Positions 53,132 through 60,708 of a DNA stretch of 64,000 nucleotides are shown here, in pieces (the first letter of the stretch is position 1; each line of letters starts with the position of its first letter). Location: positions 2,054,501 through 2,118,500 of the forward strand of contig NZ_CP044426.1 of the NCBI RefSeq assembly GCF_008824185.1, read 5' to 3'. The notes under the pieces are model-generated. The model had not been told where the DNA came from. It saw nothing but the letters and a program-made list of their open reading frames with translations, and searched no databases. The stretch is from Paracoccus pantotrophus. Its GTDB lineage: Bacteria > Pseudomonadota > Alphaproteobacteria > Rhodobacterales > Rhodobacteraceae. Made by a program: the position numbers and the translations under genes.

Positions 53132-54066
53132 GTGGCGGCCTCCTCTTCGCGGGCGTCGTTGGTCCAGGCCGAGCCGTCGCGCATGCGGTAGGAGACGAAA
53201 TCCTCGCCTGCGTCGCTCACCTCGCCGGGGACGAGATCGGGGATGAACAGGTGCCGGCCGCAGGCGCGACGCTGGTCGGCAGGGTCGAGCAACCGGTCAT
53301 GGCGCGCGCAGTGCCAACCGCCTTCGATGGGCGTCGAATGCAGGCAGGACCGGCAGGTGACAGCCGCGGCGTCACCGTGGCATAGCCCGTGGTGGTCGCA
53401 GAACCGGCACTCGAACCAGGCGGGATCTGCGCTGATCCGCTCGGGCGGGTGCTGGGCGAAGATGATCTGCCGCGCCTTTTCCAGCAGGCGCTCGCCCATC
53501 TCGGGATCCGCAGGGACGCGCTCGATGTGCAGCGCGTCGGTGTCCTTGCAGACTGCGACGTAGAGCGCACGCGTGATGCCGGTCAGGTGCATGTACACCT
53601 GCATCTGCGCGGCGTGCTGGGGCTTGGCGAACGCGACGCCCTTGGCGATCAGCTCGGCAAAGCTCTTCGCCGAATGCGTCTTGAACTCGACGACGTGCCA
53701 GGTCTTCGGCGCCTCGAGCAGACCGAGGGCGACCGCGTCGAGCGATCCGCCGAAATGCCCGCCATGGGCCTGGACGCGGAACTGCCGCCCGGTTTCGGGA
53801 TCGACCTCCAGCACCGTGGCGCCGGTCGCGCGCAGGTCGCGGACGAGCCGGGCCTCCTCCAGCTGACCGGTCTCGAACAGCCGCAGGATGCGGCCGGTGT
53901 GCCGCGCGGGCGTCGCCCAGCGGAAGTCGTACCAGAGCGCCCGGGCGCAGGACTTGCCGATCAGCGAGGCGCCAAGATGGTCGCGGAAGCCGTCGCCCTG
54001 CCGCGCCTCGTAGGAGGCGTAGATCGTGGAGAGGGTCGGCGTTGGGGGTTCGGGAAGCTCGGCCAT
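53125..54066 (-). CDS. PD-(D/E)xK nuclease, Cas4/RecB-like
   Basis: About 313 residues. The nuclease core shows GHFGGSLDAVALGLLE with the Asp and TWHVVEFKTHSAKSF with the E-x-K. A downstream cysteine cluster (CRFCDHHGLCHG, CRSCLHS) may bind zinc or iron-sulfur. In phage recombination modules such exonucleases work with an annealing protein; here that would be the Sak4-like and DUF669 proteins. The start at 54066 has AGGAGG seven bases upstream; 54072 is an alternative. Confidence 0.85.
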   Translation of the reverse strand: MAELPEPPTPTLSTIYASYEARQGDGFRDHLGASLIGKSCARALWYDFRWATPARHTGRILRLFETGQLEEARLVRDLRATGATVLEVDPETGRQFRVQAHGGHFGGSLDAVALGLLEAPKTWHVVEFKTHSAKSFAELIAKGVAFAKPQHAAQMQVYMHLTGITRALYVAVCKDTDALHIERVPADPEMGERLLEKARQIIFAQHPPERISADPAWFECRFCDHHGLCHGDAAAVTCRSCLHSTPIEGGWHCARHDRLLDPADQRRACGRHLFIPDLVPGEVSDAGEDFVSYRMRDGSAWTNDAREEEAATC

Positions 54067-54431
54067 CAGCATGCCTCCTCCCGCTCGAGCCGCGCCCGCG
54101 CCTCAGTCAGCACCGCGGTCCAGGCGGCGCTGTCGTGGCGTTCGCGCAGGACGGCGATGATCGTGTCCTTGAGCCGCTCGCGCCGGCGGCGGCCGCCCTG
54201 ACGGGCGACGATCTCGGCGCGCTCGCGGTTGAGGTGGCGCAGCGCCGTGCGCGCGCGGTGAAACCAGTCGGGGTCGATCGGCTTCGCCGTCCGCTGCCGC
54301 GTCAGATCGGCGGTCGCGATCTGCGTGCGGATCTTCGCGATGGCGTCCTCGATCTCGATCAGGCGCCGGGTGTCATCAGGTAAGCCCGGGGCGTTCGCGG
54401 CCGCGCAGGCCGCGTCAATAATGTTGGTCAT
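54066..54431 (-). CDS. Helical phage protein of unknown function
   Basis: A 121-residue basic, helical protein (IEIEDAIAKIRTQIATADL, RTALRHLNRERAEIVARQGG). It is coiled-coil-like, without a known domain. It is co-transcribed with recombination genes and its stop touches the nuclease start (TGATG). Confidence 0.62.
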   Translation of the reverse strand: MTNIIDAACAAANAPGLPDDTRRLIEIEDAIAKIRTQIATADLTRQRTAKPIDPDWFHRARTALRHLNRERAEIVARQGGRRRRERLKDTIIAVLRERHDSAAWTAVLTEARARLEREEAC

Positions 54432-54497
54432 GGTCGGTCTCTCGGGTCTGGCGATGTCCGGGCCGCCGCGAGTGTCAGCCCGCGACGGCCGAGGGCG

Positions 54498-55004
54498 TCA
54501 GCTCTTGCGGTTCCAGGGCGCGGTGGCCGAGCGGGCGGGCGTAGACTGCGCGGGCGCGCTGGCCGGCTGCGTCGCGGCGGGCTTCGGCGAGGCCGCCTGC
54601 GCCGGAGTCTCCGGCACCAGGTAGCGGATCGTGTTGCGCTCGCCGTAGCCGTCCTTCGGGGGCTTCACCCCCACCTGGATCGTCATCGGGATCAGGTGCA
54701 GCTCTTCGCTGTCGTTCACCTGCAGCTTGCCCGTGGCGTGGCAGATCGCCGACAGCGTGCGCTGTGCGATCTCGACCGTGGTCGGGTTGGCGTTCACCAG
54801 GTTCAGCTGGTCGAAGACCTTGCGGCCCTGCTGCGGCCCTTCGAGGATGTCGAGCATCAGCCAGAGATACTGCCCCATCCCGTTCTTCGTGACGCGCATC
54901 TCGCTCTCGACGATCTGGGCGCGATACTTGCCCGCGGGCAGGATCTCGTAGGCGGTGGTGGGCTCGATGCCGGTGGCGTCAAAGGCGGTGTCGAAACGTG
55001 CCAT
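54498..55004 (-). CDS. DUF669-family phage protein
   Basis: A 168-residue protein: YEILPAGKYRAQIVESEMRV, GMGQYLWLMLDILEGPQQGR and FDQLNLVNANPTTVEIAQRTL, the hallmark of DUF669. These proteins bind single-stranded DNA or help annealing in phage recombination loci. The C-terminal 40 residues are disordered and Ala/Pro-rich. It lies next to the RecA-fold ATPase. Confidence 0.88.
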   Translation of the reverse strand: MARFDTAFDATGIEPTTAYEILPAGKYRAQIVESEMRVTKNGMGQYLWLMLDILEGPQQGRKVFDQLNLVNANPTTVEIAQRTLSAICHATGKLQVNDSEELHLIPMTIQVGVKPPKDGYGERNTIRYLVPETPAQAASPKPAATQPASAPAQSTPARSATAPWNRKS

Positions 55005-55026
55005 CGTGCTGTCCTTTCAGTCGTAA

Positions 55027-55773
55027 TCAGGCGGATTGGGGCATGGCGGCCAGGAACTCCGACCACTCGAGCGGGAGGGTTTCCGGCAGGCCGTAGCGGT
55101 TCTTGGCGAGGAAGGCGGGGCGCTCCTCGGTGTGCATGACGCGCGCACCGGACCCGAGCGCTCGGGTGACCTTCTTGTTGAAGCCGACGTCGGACTTGCT
55201 GACCGAGATCCGGTAGTTGGCGAAGAGCACGACGTCCGAGTGCTCCTGCAGCAGCGCGGAGGCGCGCGCCTGCAGCTTGATCACGTACCGGTCGTAGGGT
55301 TCGTGCTCGGGGCTGTCGAAGCGCTTGATGTCGGTGTGGGCGATCTGGATGACCGCCATGCCCTTGCGGTCGCGGAGCCCGTTCAGCTTGTCGATGTATT
55401 CGCGCCAGATGATCAGCGCCTCGGCGTAGCCCTTGCCGAAGCCGGGGCTTTCGATCGACTGCCAGCCATTGCGCCGGCAGGCCTCGGCCCAGATCAGCGG
55501 CTCCAGCCAGTCCACGCTGTCGACGACCACTGTCGAATAGCTGTGATCCTCGTCGAGCAGGGCGTCGAGCGCCTCGGCGACCTCCGGGTAGCTCGTCGCC
55601 AACGGGAAATGCGGGACCTGCAGCTTGCCGAGACCATCCTCGGTGAGGACGAACACCGGCGCGTCGGCGGACGCGGCGAAGGTGGACTTGCCGATGCCGG
55701 CGACGCCGTGGATCAGGACGCGCGGCGGGCGCAGAGCCGTCGAGGTTTGGAGGGATGCGAGCGAGATGGCCAT
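55027..55773 (-). CDS. RecA-fold ATPase, Sak4-like single-strand annealing protein
   Basis: About 248 residues from ATG 55773: Walker A LIHGVAGIGKSTFAAS and Walker B STVVVDSVDWLE, on a short RecA core without the N- and C-terminal RecA domains. Such AAA_24/Sak4 proteins anneal DNA together with a single-strand binding protein. The start overlaps the stop of the next gene upstream (TGATG). DUF669 and the Cas4-like nuclease follow in the same transcript. Confidence 0.87.
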   Translation of the reverse strand: MAISLASLQTSTALRPPRVLIHGVAGIGKSTFAASADAPVFVLTEDGLGKLQVPHFPLATSYPEVAEALDALLDEDHSYSTVVVDSVDWLEPLIWAEACRRNGWQSIESPGFGKGYAEALIIWREYIDKLNGLRDRKGMAVIQIAHTDIKRFDSPEHEPYDRYVIKLQARASALLQEHSDVVLFANYRISVSKSDVGFNKKVTRALGSGARVMHTEERPAFLAKNRYGLPETLPLEWSEFLAAMPQSA

Positions 55774-56258
55774 CAGCGCGCCTCCTCGCCGAGCAGCAGC
55801 CGGAACTTGGGCTTGCCCGTGCGGACGGTCCGCGCGGGCTCGAACTCCTGCCGGATGTCCGTGGGCCAGGCAGTGTATTTCCGCTCGGGGACGCTGAACG
55901 CGATGTCGACGTACTCGGCGGGATCGACGCCATCGGCCCGGATCCGCTCGACCAGACCGGCGAGCATCGTCTGGTCCCAATCGACGCGCTTGGGGAGATC
56001 GGCGACCACGGTGACCGGGCCGTCCTGCAGCCGGACGGTGCCGGTGTCCTTGCCCTCCGCGCGGCGCGCCTCCTGCGCCTGGTCGCCGTACTTCAGCGCG
56101 ATGGCGCCATCGAGCCAGTCGCAGAGGGTCTTCACGGCGCGCAGCCGCTCGTCGGCGTCCTGCTTCAGGAGCGCCAGCTCTTCGCCCGGCAGAGCGGCGA
56201 TCTCACCGACCGGCAGGGTGGGCAGGTCGTCGAGGGTGATGCGGTTGGGGATCATCAT
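55773..56258 (-). CDS. Conserved phage early protein of unknown function
   Basis: About 161 residues from ATG 56258 (MMIPNRITLDDLPTLPVGEI). The protein has a helical first half (KQDADERLRAVKTLCDWLDG) and a basic end (PARTVRTGKPKFRLLLGEEA). It often sits between excisionase and Sak4 genes in related phages, but no function is known. The frame is open further upstream, but that part is antisense to nothing and low in similarity. Confidence 0.7.
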   Translation of the reverse strand: MMIPNRITLDDLPTLPVGEIAALPGEELALLKQDADERLRAVKTLCDWLDGAIALKYGDQAQEARRAEGKDTGTVRLQDGPVTVVADLPKRVDWDQTMLAGLVERIRADGVDPAEYVDIAFSVPERKYTAWPTDIRQEFEPARTVRTGKPKFRLLLGEEAR

Positions 56259-56268
56259 GGCCACCCCC

Positions 56269-56478
56269 TCACGCCAGCTTTTCAGCGGGCTTGTCGGCCG
56301 TGCTCGAGCAGTGCCGGCTGGCCTCGTAGGCCTCGACATCCTCGAGCCGGTACACGACCCGGCCGCCGATCTTGATGAAGGCGGGGCCCTCACCGGTCCA
56401 ACGCCAGCGCTCCAGCGTGCGCGGGCTGATCTTCCATCGAGCCGCCAGCTCGACCTGGTTGAGATGCGTGACTGACAT
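56269..56478 (-). CDS. AlpA-like/MerR-type excisionase or regulator
   Basis: About 69 residues from ATG 56478, with GAGG seven bases upstream. The helix-turn-helix QVELAARWKISPRTLERWRW followed by the wing GPAFIKIGGRVVYRLEDVEAYEA is HTH_17. Such proteins direct excision or turn on early genes. It is the first gene of the long leftward phage operon. Confidence 0.85.
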   Translation of the reverse strand: MSVTHLNQVELAARWKISPRTLERWRWTGEGPAFIKIGGRVVYRLEDVEAYEASRHCSSTADKPAEKLA

Positions 56479-56611
56479 CCGAAACCTCATTGAGTTGTCC
56501 GTTGTTCACCCCGGCACGTTGGTGCGCCCGGATACACGAACAATTTCAATGCTTTGCGGCCTTCAGTATATGATCACGCCCGAATTTTCTTGTGACGTCC
56601 GGACAAGAAAA

Positions 56612-56633
56612 AAGCCCCGAAAAAACGGGGCTT
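56612..56633 (-). terminator. Rho-independent terminator for the QueC-like operon
   Basis: AAGCCCCG (56612-56619) pairs with CGGGGCTT (56626-56633), followed leftward by a T run. It lies 50 bp after the stop of the leftward QueC-like gene and separates it from the phage operon. Confidence 0.8.
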
Positions 56634-56645
56634 CGCTGGGCAGAT

Positions 56646-56697
56646 TGTGACGTTGTGCGCGGGGGCCTGTGACGTCGGCGGATTATTCCTGTGACGC
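56646..56697. repeat. TGTGACG direct repeats with 22-bp period
   Basis: TGTGACGT at 56646-56653 and 56668-56675 and TGTGACGC at 56690-56697 are spaced exactly 22 bp; another TGTGACGT is at 56591-56598. The last copy lies inside the 3' end of the QueC-like gene. The two-turn spacing suggests a cooperative protein-binding array. Confidence 0.45.
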
Positions 56698-58545
56698 AGC
56701 CGGATTCGGAGCCTCAATGTCGCCGAGGGCGATCTCACGGCATGCCGGGTTGAGGCGGTAGCCAGCGCGATCCTTGGTCTCGATGAAACTGTCCTGATCG
56801 AGCGGGATCCCGAGCATCACGGCCAGCGGGTCAAGCGCGTCTCGCAACCTGCGCAGTTGCTGGCGCATCGACTGCTCGGATATGCCGATTTTGTCCGCCA
56901 CATCGTGAGGTGGCATGAACTGGACCTCCGAGCGCGTCCTCTTGGCCTTCCGGAAATTCTCGATCAGCGCATTCACGAAGCGGTAGTTCGCACCTTCGAG
57001 AAGATGCCCGCCATGAAAGAGCACCTGCTCGGCATCGTGATCCACCGCGAACTCGACGATGGGAGCGCTGAGCCGGTCGACGAAATCGGTGGCCTGCCGA
57101 TCGTAATCGGACTTCGGCGCGATCTCGACATGGTCGCGAGTGAAGCAAGTCGCCAGAAGCGAACCAGGCGGAACCTCGCCCCGGAAAAGCCGGTCACCAT
57201 GTTCGATAAGCGCCTTGGCAATGACCTCTTCTACCGAGCGCGCATGCCGCTGAAACAGCTCGAACAGGCGTGATCCTGCCTCGTCGACTGACAGATCAGG
57301 AAAGTGATCGAGCGCGGAAATGACCTGCTGGAACCCAGAAAGAAAACGCGCCTTCGGCATCGCGGCGACATCCCGAAAGAACGCGACATAGCTCAGAGCC
57401 ATTCGCAACTCATCGTCCGCGCTGCGATCCCCGAGGAGCAGGTCGCGCTTGTAGTTCTGGGACGGTTCATACTGTTCCAGTCCTGCGGCCAAGATTGCAA
57501 ACCGCCTATCGATGCACTGCGAACAGAGCCCGCAGTGCTTCTGCTTGACCGTCCAGCTGCGCGGCCGCGTGCAGCTCACCGTAGCGGCAAGCATGTCCGC
57601 AAAGCCCGCATCGGCGATCTTCTGGGTAACCTCTTTCTTGGTCAGCCATTGAAGCGGAGTACGGATCTCAATCTCGGAGTCGAGCAGGGTCGAGAACAGC
57701 GCCTCCAGCCCGCGTAGTACCCTGGGATGCGTGGTACGCGTCGCCCGGCCGCCAACGACGTCGCCCGCCAGGGGCGGGTTGATGCTGACAACCCCATTCT
57801 CATAGAAGCTGAACCGGTTCTTACCCGACATCTGCGCCACGACGAGACCGAGACAGGCAAACAGGAACGAGCGGGTCCGCTGCGTGAACTCGACGGGCTT
57901 GGCGACCTCATTCGAGACCCAGACGGGAACGTAGGAGACCCGCCTTTCATACCCGCGGCTCTTCAGATCGCGGATAAGCTCTTCCTGAACGTTTCGTACC
58001 TTCGTTGACGAGTAATGACCGACGAGGGTTACCGACTTGCCCAGAGTGACGATGTCGTTGACAGCGCCGGCAAAGGAGTCGACGCCGCCGGAGAAGAGCG
58101 CCACCTCATCGTTTTCCTGGAAGGCGTCGAGAAGCTCCGGAAAATACAGCTCTCGCGGCTGCACCGGCGCTTCGGCCTTGCGGAAACTAAACTCATAGCT
58201 GTCGTCGGACAGGAACCCGAGCGTATCGAGTAGGAGTTCCTGCACGTCTGCACTCTGCCAGACCTCGTGGTGACGTACGGGAATCGAGAAGGTCAAACTG
58301 CGGCGCCAGTCTTCCCCGAAGTTCGTGAGCATGGCGGAGCCACGTGCAATGCGCTGATCGGCGCAGTACACGTAGGCCGCCACTTCGAGGAGGTCGATCA
58401 ACAGGTCGGGAATGTTCCCGATCATCGAGCGGCTGATGTAGTCGATCCTCAGATTGACGTTCTTGCCGGGCTCGCTGACGTTCATCGCGAGCGCATCGGC
58501 CTCGGATGCCTGCGGCACGCCGCATTCGATCAGGCATCGTTTCAC
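56683..58545 (-). CDS. QueC-like PP-loop protein with N- and C-terminal extensions (QatC-like)
   Basis: A 620-residue protein. The core is a QueC-type adenylating domain: PP-loop LFSGGVDSFAG (SGGVDS at 152-157) and the zinc site Cys325, Cys338, Cys341 and Cys344 (KHCGLCSQC). QueC makes preQ0 with ATP and ammonia. Here about 145 residues precede the core and about 270 follow, including a helix-turn-helix-like HDVADKIGISEQSMRQQLRR. There are no other queuosine genes nearby. QueC-like enzymes of this kind occur in defence loci (QatC of Qat, Cap9 of type IV CBASS). It overlaps its partner gene by 4 bp and is probably a defence enzyme that modifies the partner. Confidence 0.82.
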   Translation of the reverse strand: MKRCLIECGVPQASEADALAMNVSEPGKNVNLRIDYISRSMIGNIPDLLIDLLEVAAYVYCADQRIARGSAMLTNFGEDWRRSLTFSIPVRHHEVWQSADVQELLLDTLGFLSDDSYEFSFRKAEAPVQPRELYFPELLDAFQENDEVALFSGGVDSFAGAVNDIVTLGKSVTLVGHYSSTKVRNVQEELIRDLKSRGYERRVSYVPVWVSNEVAKPVEFTQRTRSFLFACLGLVVAQMSGKNRFSFYENGVVSINPPLAGDVVGGRATRTTHPRVLRGLEALFSTLLDSEIEIRTPLQWLTKKEVTQKIADAGFADMLAATVSCTRPRSWTVKQKHCGLCSQCIDRRFAILAAGLEQYEPSQNYKRDLLLGDRSADDELRMALSYVAFFRDVAAMPKARFLSGFQQVISALDHFPDLSVDEAGSRLFELFQRHARSVEEVIAKALIEHGDRLFRGEVPPGSLLATCFTRDHVEIAPKSDYDRQATDFVDRLSAPIVEFAVDHDAEQVLFHGGHLLEGANYRFVNALIENFRKAKRTRSEVQFMPPHDVADKIGISEQSMRQQLRRLRDALDPLAVMLGIPLDQDSFIETKDRAGYRLNPACREIALGDIEAPNPAASQE

Positions 58546-59327
58546 TTTGGCCCCTTCCTGTTTTTGAGTTCGTTCCCAATCTTCTCGACGGCGAAGGCCG
58601 AGAAGCGGCGGGCACCATCCCTCGATATGTCCTTGCCGTCCCGGTACTGGTTCTTGCCAAGCCAGTCCCTAGCGAAGGCGCGCATGATCAGCGCAGCCTC
58701 GATGCAGTGACGGCGTATCGCGGAATTGTAGGTCGCGAGATCATGGACAGACCGCGCGACGCGATCGGCGCCAACGAGCTTGTGCAAGGTTCGATCGACG
58801 TAATAGTGGATGACGCGTTCCACGATGTTCGCGTGGAAATGGTGGGCCAGGGCGCCGAATTTCTCCGGTGACCTCAGCGCCGCCACTGAAGCCTGCACAT
58901 CGGCAGCAGTTGGGGACCACATCGGCATGCCCGCCTCCACGGCCTCAGCGAGCGCGGCGGCTCCCGCCTCGCGGGCGATGTCGCCAAGGTCCGTCGCTCC
59001 CGCATGGACACGCCGTTGCACGCGCTCAAGTGCGCTGTTGTAGGCGACCATCAGTTCAGTCACCGAAGTCGGCGGTCGCGCTCCTATGCCAATGTCGGCG
59101 AGGGCTGCCCCGAAATCCTTCGACGCAGCGGCCTGCGGCAACCTGATGAGCAGCCACAACGCTTCCACAAAGACAGGGTCCCTCAGCGCGTGCTTCAGCG
59201 CGTCCCGACTGACTTCGGTCACCTGTTCCACCAGCGGCGCGGTGGGTGCGCCACCGGTCACCAGATACCTGACGATGTCCGGCAGGTATCTGTGGGTGGG
59301 GAGTTTTCCGAGGCGCTGATGTCCCAT
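58542..59327 (-). CDS. Unknown partner of the QueC-like protein (QatB-like position)
   Basis: A 261-residue helical protein that begins MGHQRLGKLPTHRYL. No enzymatic motif is evident. Later parts are AREAGAAALAEAVEAGMPMW and FHANIVERVIHYYVDRTLHK. It is the first gene of a two-gene unit; its stop overlaps the QueC-like start (ATGA). The second-position glycine would be exposed after Met removal. As I recall, QueC-like defence enzymes attach a deazaguanine to the N-terminus of their partner, and QatB-type partners also start Met-Gly; that is from memory and not provable here. Confidence 0.65.
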   Translation of the reverse strand: MGHQRLGKLPTHRYLPDIVRYLVTGGAPTAPLVEQVTEVSRDALKHALRDPVFVEALWLLIRLPQAAASKDFGAALADIGIGARPPTSVTELMVAYNSALERVQRRVHAGATDLGDIAREAGAAALAEAVEAGMPMWSPTAADVQASVAALRSPEKFGALAHHFHANIVERVIHYYVDRTLHKLVGADRVARSVHDLATYNSAIRRHCIEAALIMRAFARDWLGKNQYRDGKDISRDGARRFSAFAVEKIGNELKNRKGPK

Positions 59328-59427
59328 CGCGCCACCGGTTCAGAGGGTGCGCCCGGACCGGATCTGGCGCGGACAGAGGGAATGAGCACTCGACAAGACA
59401 AGGAACCTTCCGTTAGAACCACGACAA

Positions 59428-59482
59428 AGAAAGGAACATGCGATATCCTTTCTCAGGTAGCCTGCCAAGGAAAGGATCCTTT
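59428..59482. promoter_or_regulatory. Two palindromes upstream of the Fic gene
   Basis: AGAAAGGA (59428-59435) pairs with TCCTTTCT (59446-59453), and AAAGGATCCTTT (59471-59482) is a perfect palindrome 8 bp before the fic start. Both contain AAAGGA half-sites. They lie in the divergent spacer between fic and the QueC-like pair and could bind the Fic protein's own winged helix. Confidence 0.45.
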
Positions 59483-59489
59483 TTCAACC

Positions 59490-60665
59490 ATGGCGTTATC
59501 ACCGGAGCCATCACGGTTGGGTCAGCGCGTGGCCATCTCGACCGCAGGCGAACGCGCAGAGGCGTTCGTGCCGCCACCCTTGCCGCCGGCCCCGCCGGTG
59601 AGGATGGATCGGCTCTACCGTCAGCTCGAGCGCGCGAACCGCGCGATCGGCCGGCTTGATGGCGTGACCTCCATCCTGCCCGACACCCCGCTCTTCCTCT
59701 ACATGTACGTCCGCAAAGAGGCGCTGCTGTCCTCGCAGATCGAGGGCACGCAGTCGTCGCTCTCCGATCTCCTGCTGTTCGAGAGCGAGGAAGCGCCGGG
59801 TGTCCCGCTCGACGACGTGCAGGAGGTTTCCAACTACGTCGCCGCCATGAACCATGGCCTCGACCGGATCCGCGAGGGCTTTCCGCTTTCCCTGCGCCTG
59901 ATCCGGGAAATCCACGCCATCCTTCTCGAAAAGGGACGCGGGAGCACGAAGCAGCCGGGAGAGTTCCGACGTTCGCAGAACTGGATCGGCGGAACGCGGC
60001 CGGGCAATGCGCTCTTCGTGCCGCCACCCCCCGAGAACGTCCTCGACCTCATGTCGGACCTGGAGGCGTTCATCCATACCGACACGCCGGAGATGCCGAC
60101 CCTCATCAAGGCCGGGCTCGTCCATGTGCAGTTCGAGACCATCCATCCGTTCCTCGACGGAAACGGACGCCTCGGCCGCCTGCTGATCACCTTCCTGCTC
60201 TGCACGCAGGGCATCCTGAAGGAGCCGATCCTCTATCTCAGCCTCTACTTCAAGACGCATCGCCGCCAGTATTACGACTTGCTGCAACAGGTCCGCGAGA
60301 ATGGCGACTGGGAGACATGGCTGGAGTTCTTCCTCGACGGCATCGCCGAGACATCCTTGCAGGCGTCCGAGGCGGCGCGCGAGATCCTCGCTCTGTTCGA
60401 AGCCGATCGGCACCGGATCGAGGATCTCGGACGCCCGGCCGCATCCGCCCTCCGGGTTCACCAGCTGCTTCAGCAGAAGCCGATCATCGGCATTCCCGCG
60501 GCGGCGCAGCGGCTGAGCATCTCGCCCCCGACAATTGCGAAGTCGATCCAGCATCTGGAGGATCTCGGCATCGTGCGGGAGGTGACCGGGAAGCAGCGTG
60601 GCCGGATGTATGTCTACAGCGACTACTTGAGCATCCTCAGCCGAGGAACTGAACCATTGCGGTGA
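59490..60665 (+). CDS. Fic-family AMPylase with C-terminal winged helix
   Basis: A 391-residue protein. The inhibitory helix motif SSQIEG (Ser81 to Gly86) fits (S/T)xxxE(G/N), class II. The catalytic motif is HPFLDGNGRLGR with His219, as in HPFx(D/E)GNGRxxR. The flap and core look intact, so it should transfer AMP (or another NMP) to a target. The last 90 residues form a winged helix (IIGIPAAAQRLSISPPTIAK, LEDLGIVREVTGKQRG), typical of Fic regulators that bind DNA. Frame upstream of 59490 is open but antisense to the partner gene. Confidence 0.9.
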   Translation: MALSPEPSRLGQRVAISTAGERAEAFVPPPLPPAPPVRMDRLYRQLERANRAIGRLDGVTSILPDTPLFLYMYVRKEALLSSQIEGTQSSLSDLLLFESEEAPGVPLDDVQEVSNYVAAMNHGLDRIREGFPLSLRLIREIHAILLEKGRGSTKQPGEFRRSQNWIGGTRPGNALFVPPPPENVLDLMSDLEAFIHTDTPEMPTLIKAGLVHVQFETIHPFLDGNGRLGRLLITFLLCTQGILKEPILYLSLYFKTHRRQYYDLLQQVRENGDWETWLEFFLDGIAETSLQASEAAREILALFEADRHRIEDLGRPAASALRVHQLLQQKPIIGIPAAAQRLSISPPTIAKSIQHLEDLGIVREVTGKQRGRMYVYSDYLSILSRGTEPLR

Positions 60666-60708
60666 AACGATCACCTCCATTTAGAACCTCCAAAACTGCG
60701 ATCTGTGA

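Noticed and set aside
56683..58545. Housekeeping QueC for queuosine synthesis
   Set aside because: Length is more than double that of QueC, and QueD/QueE/QueF are not nearby.
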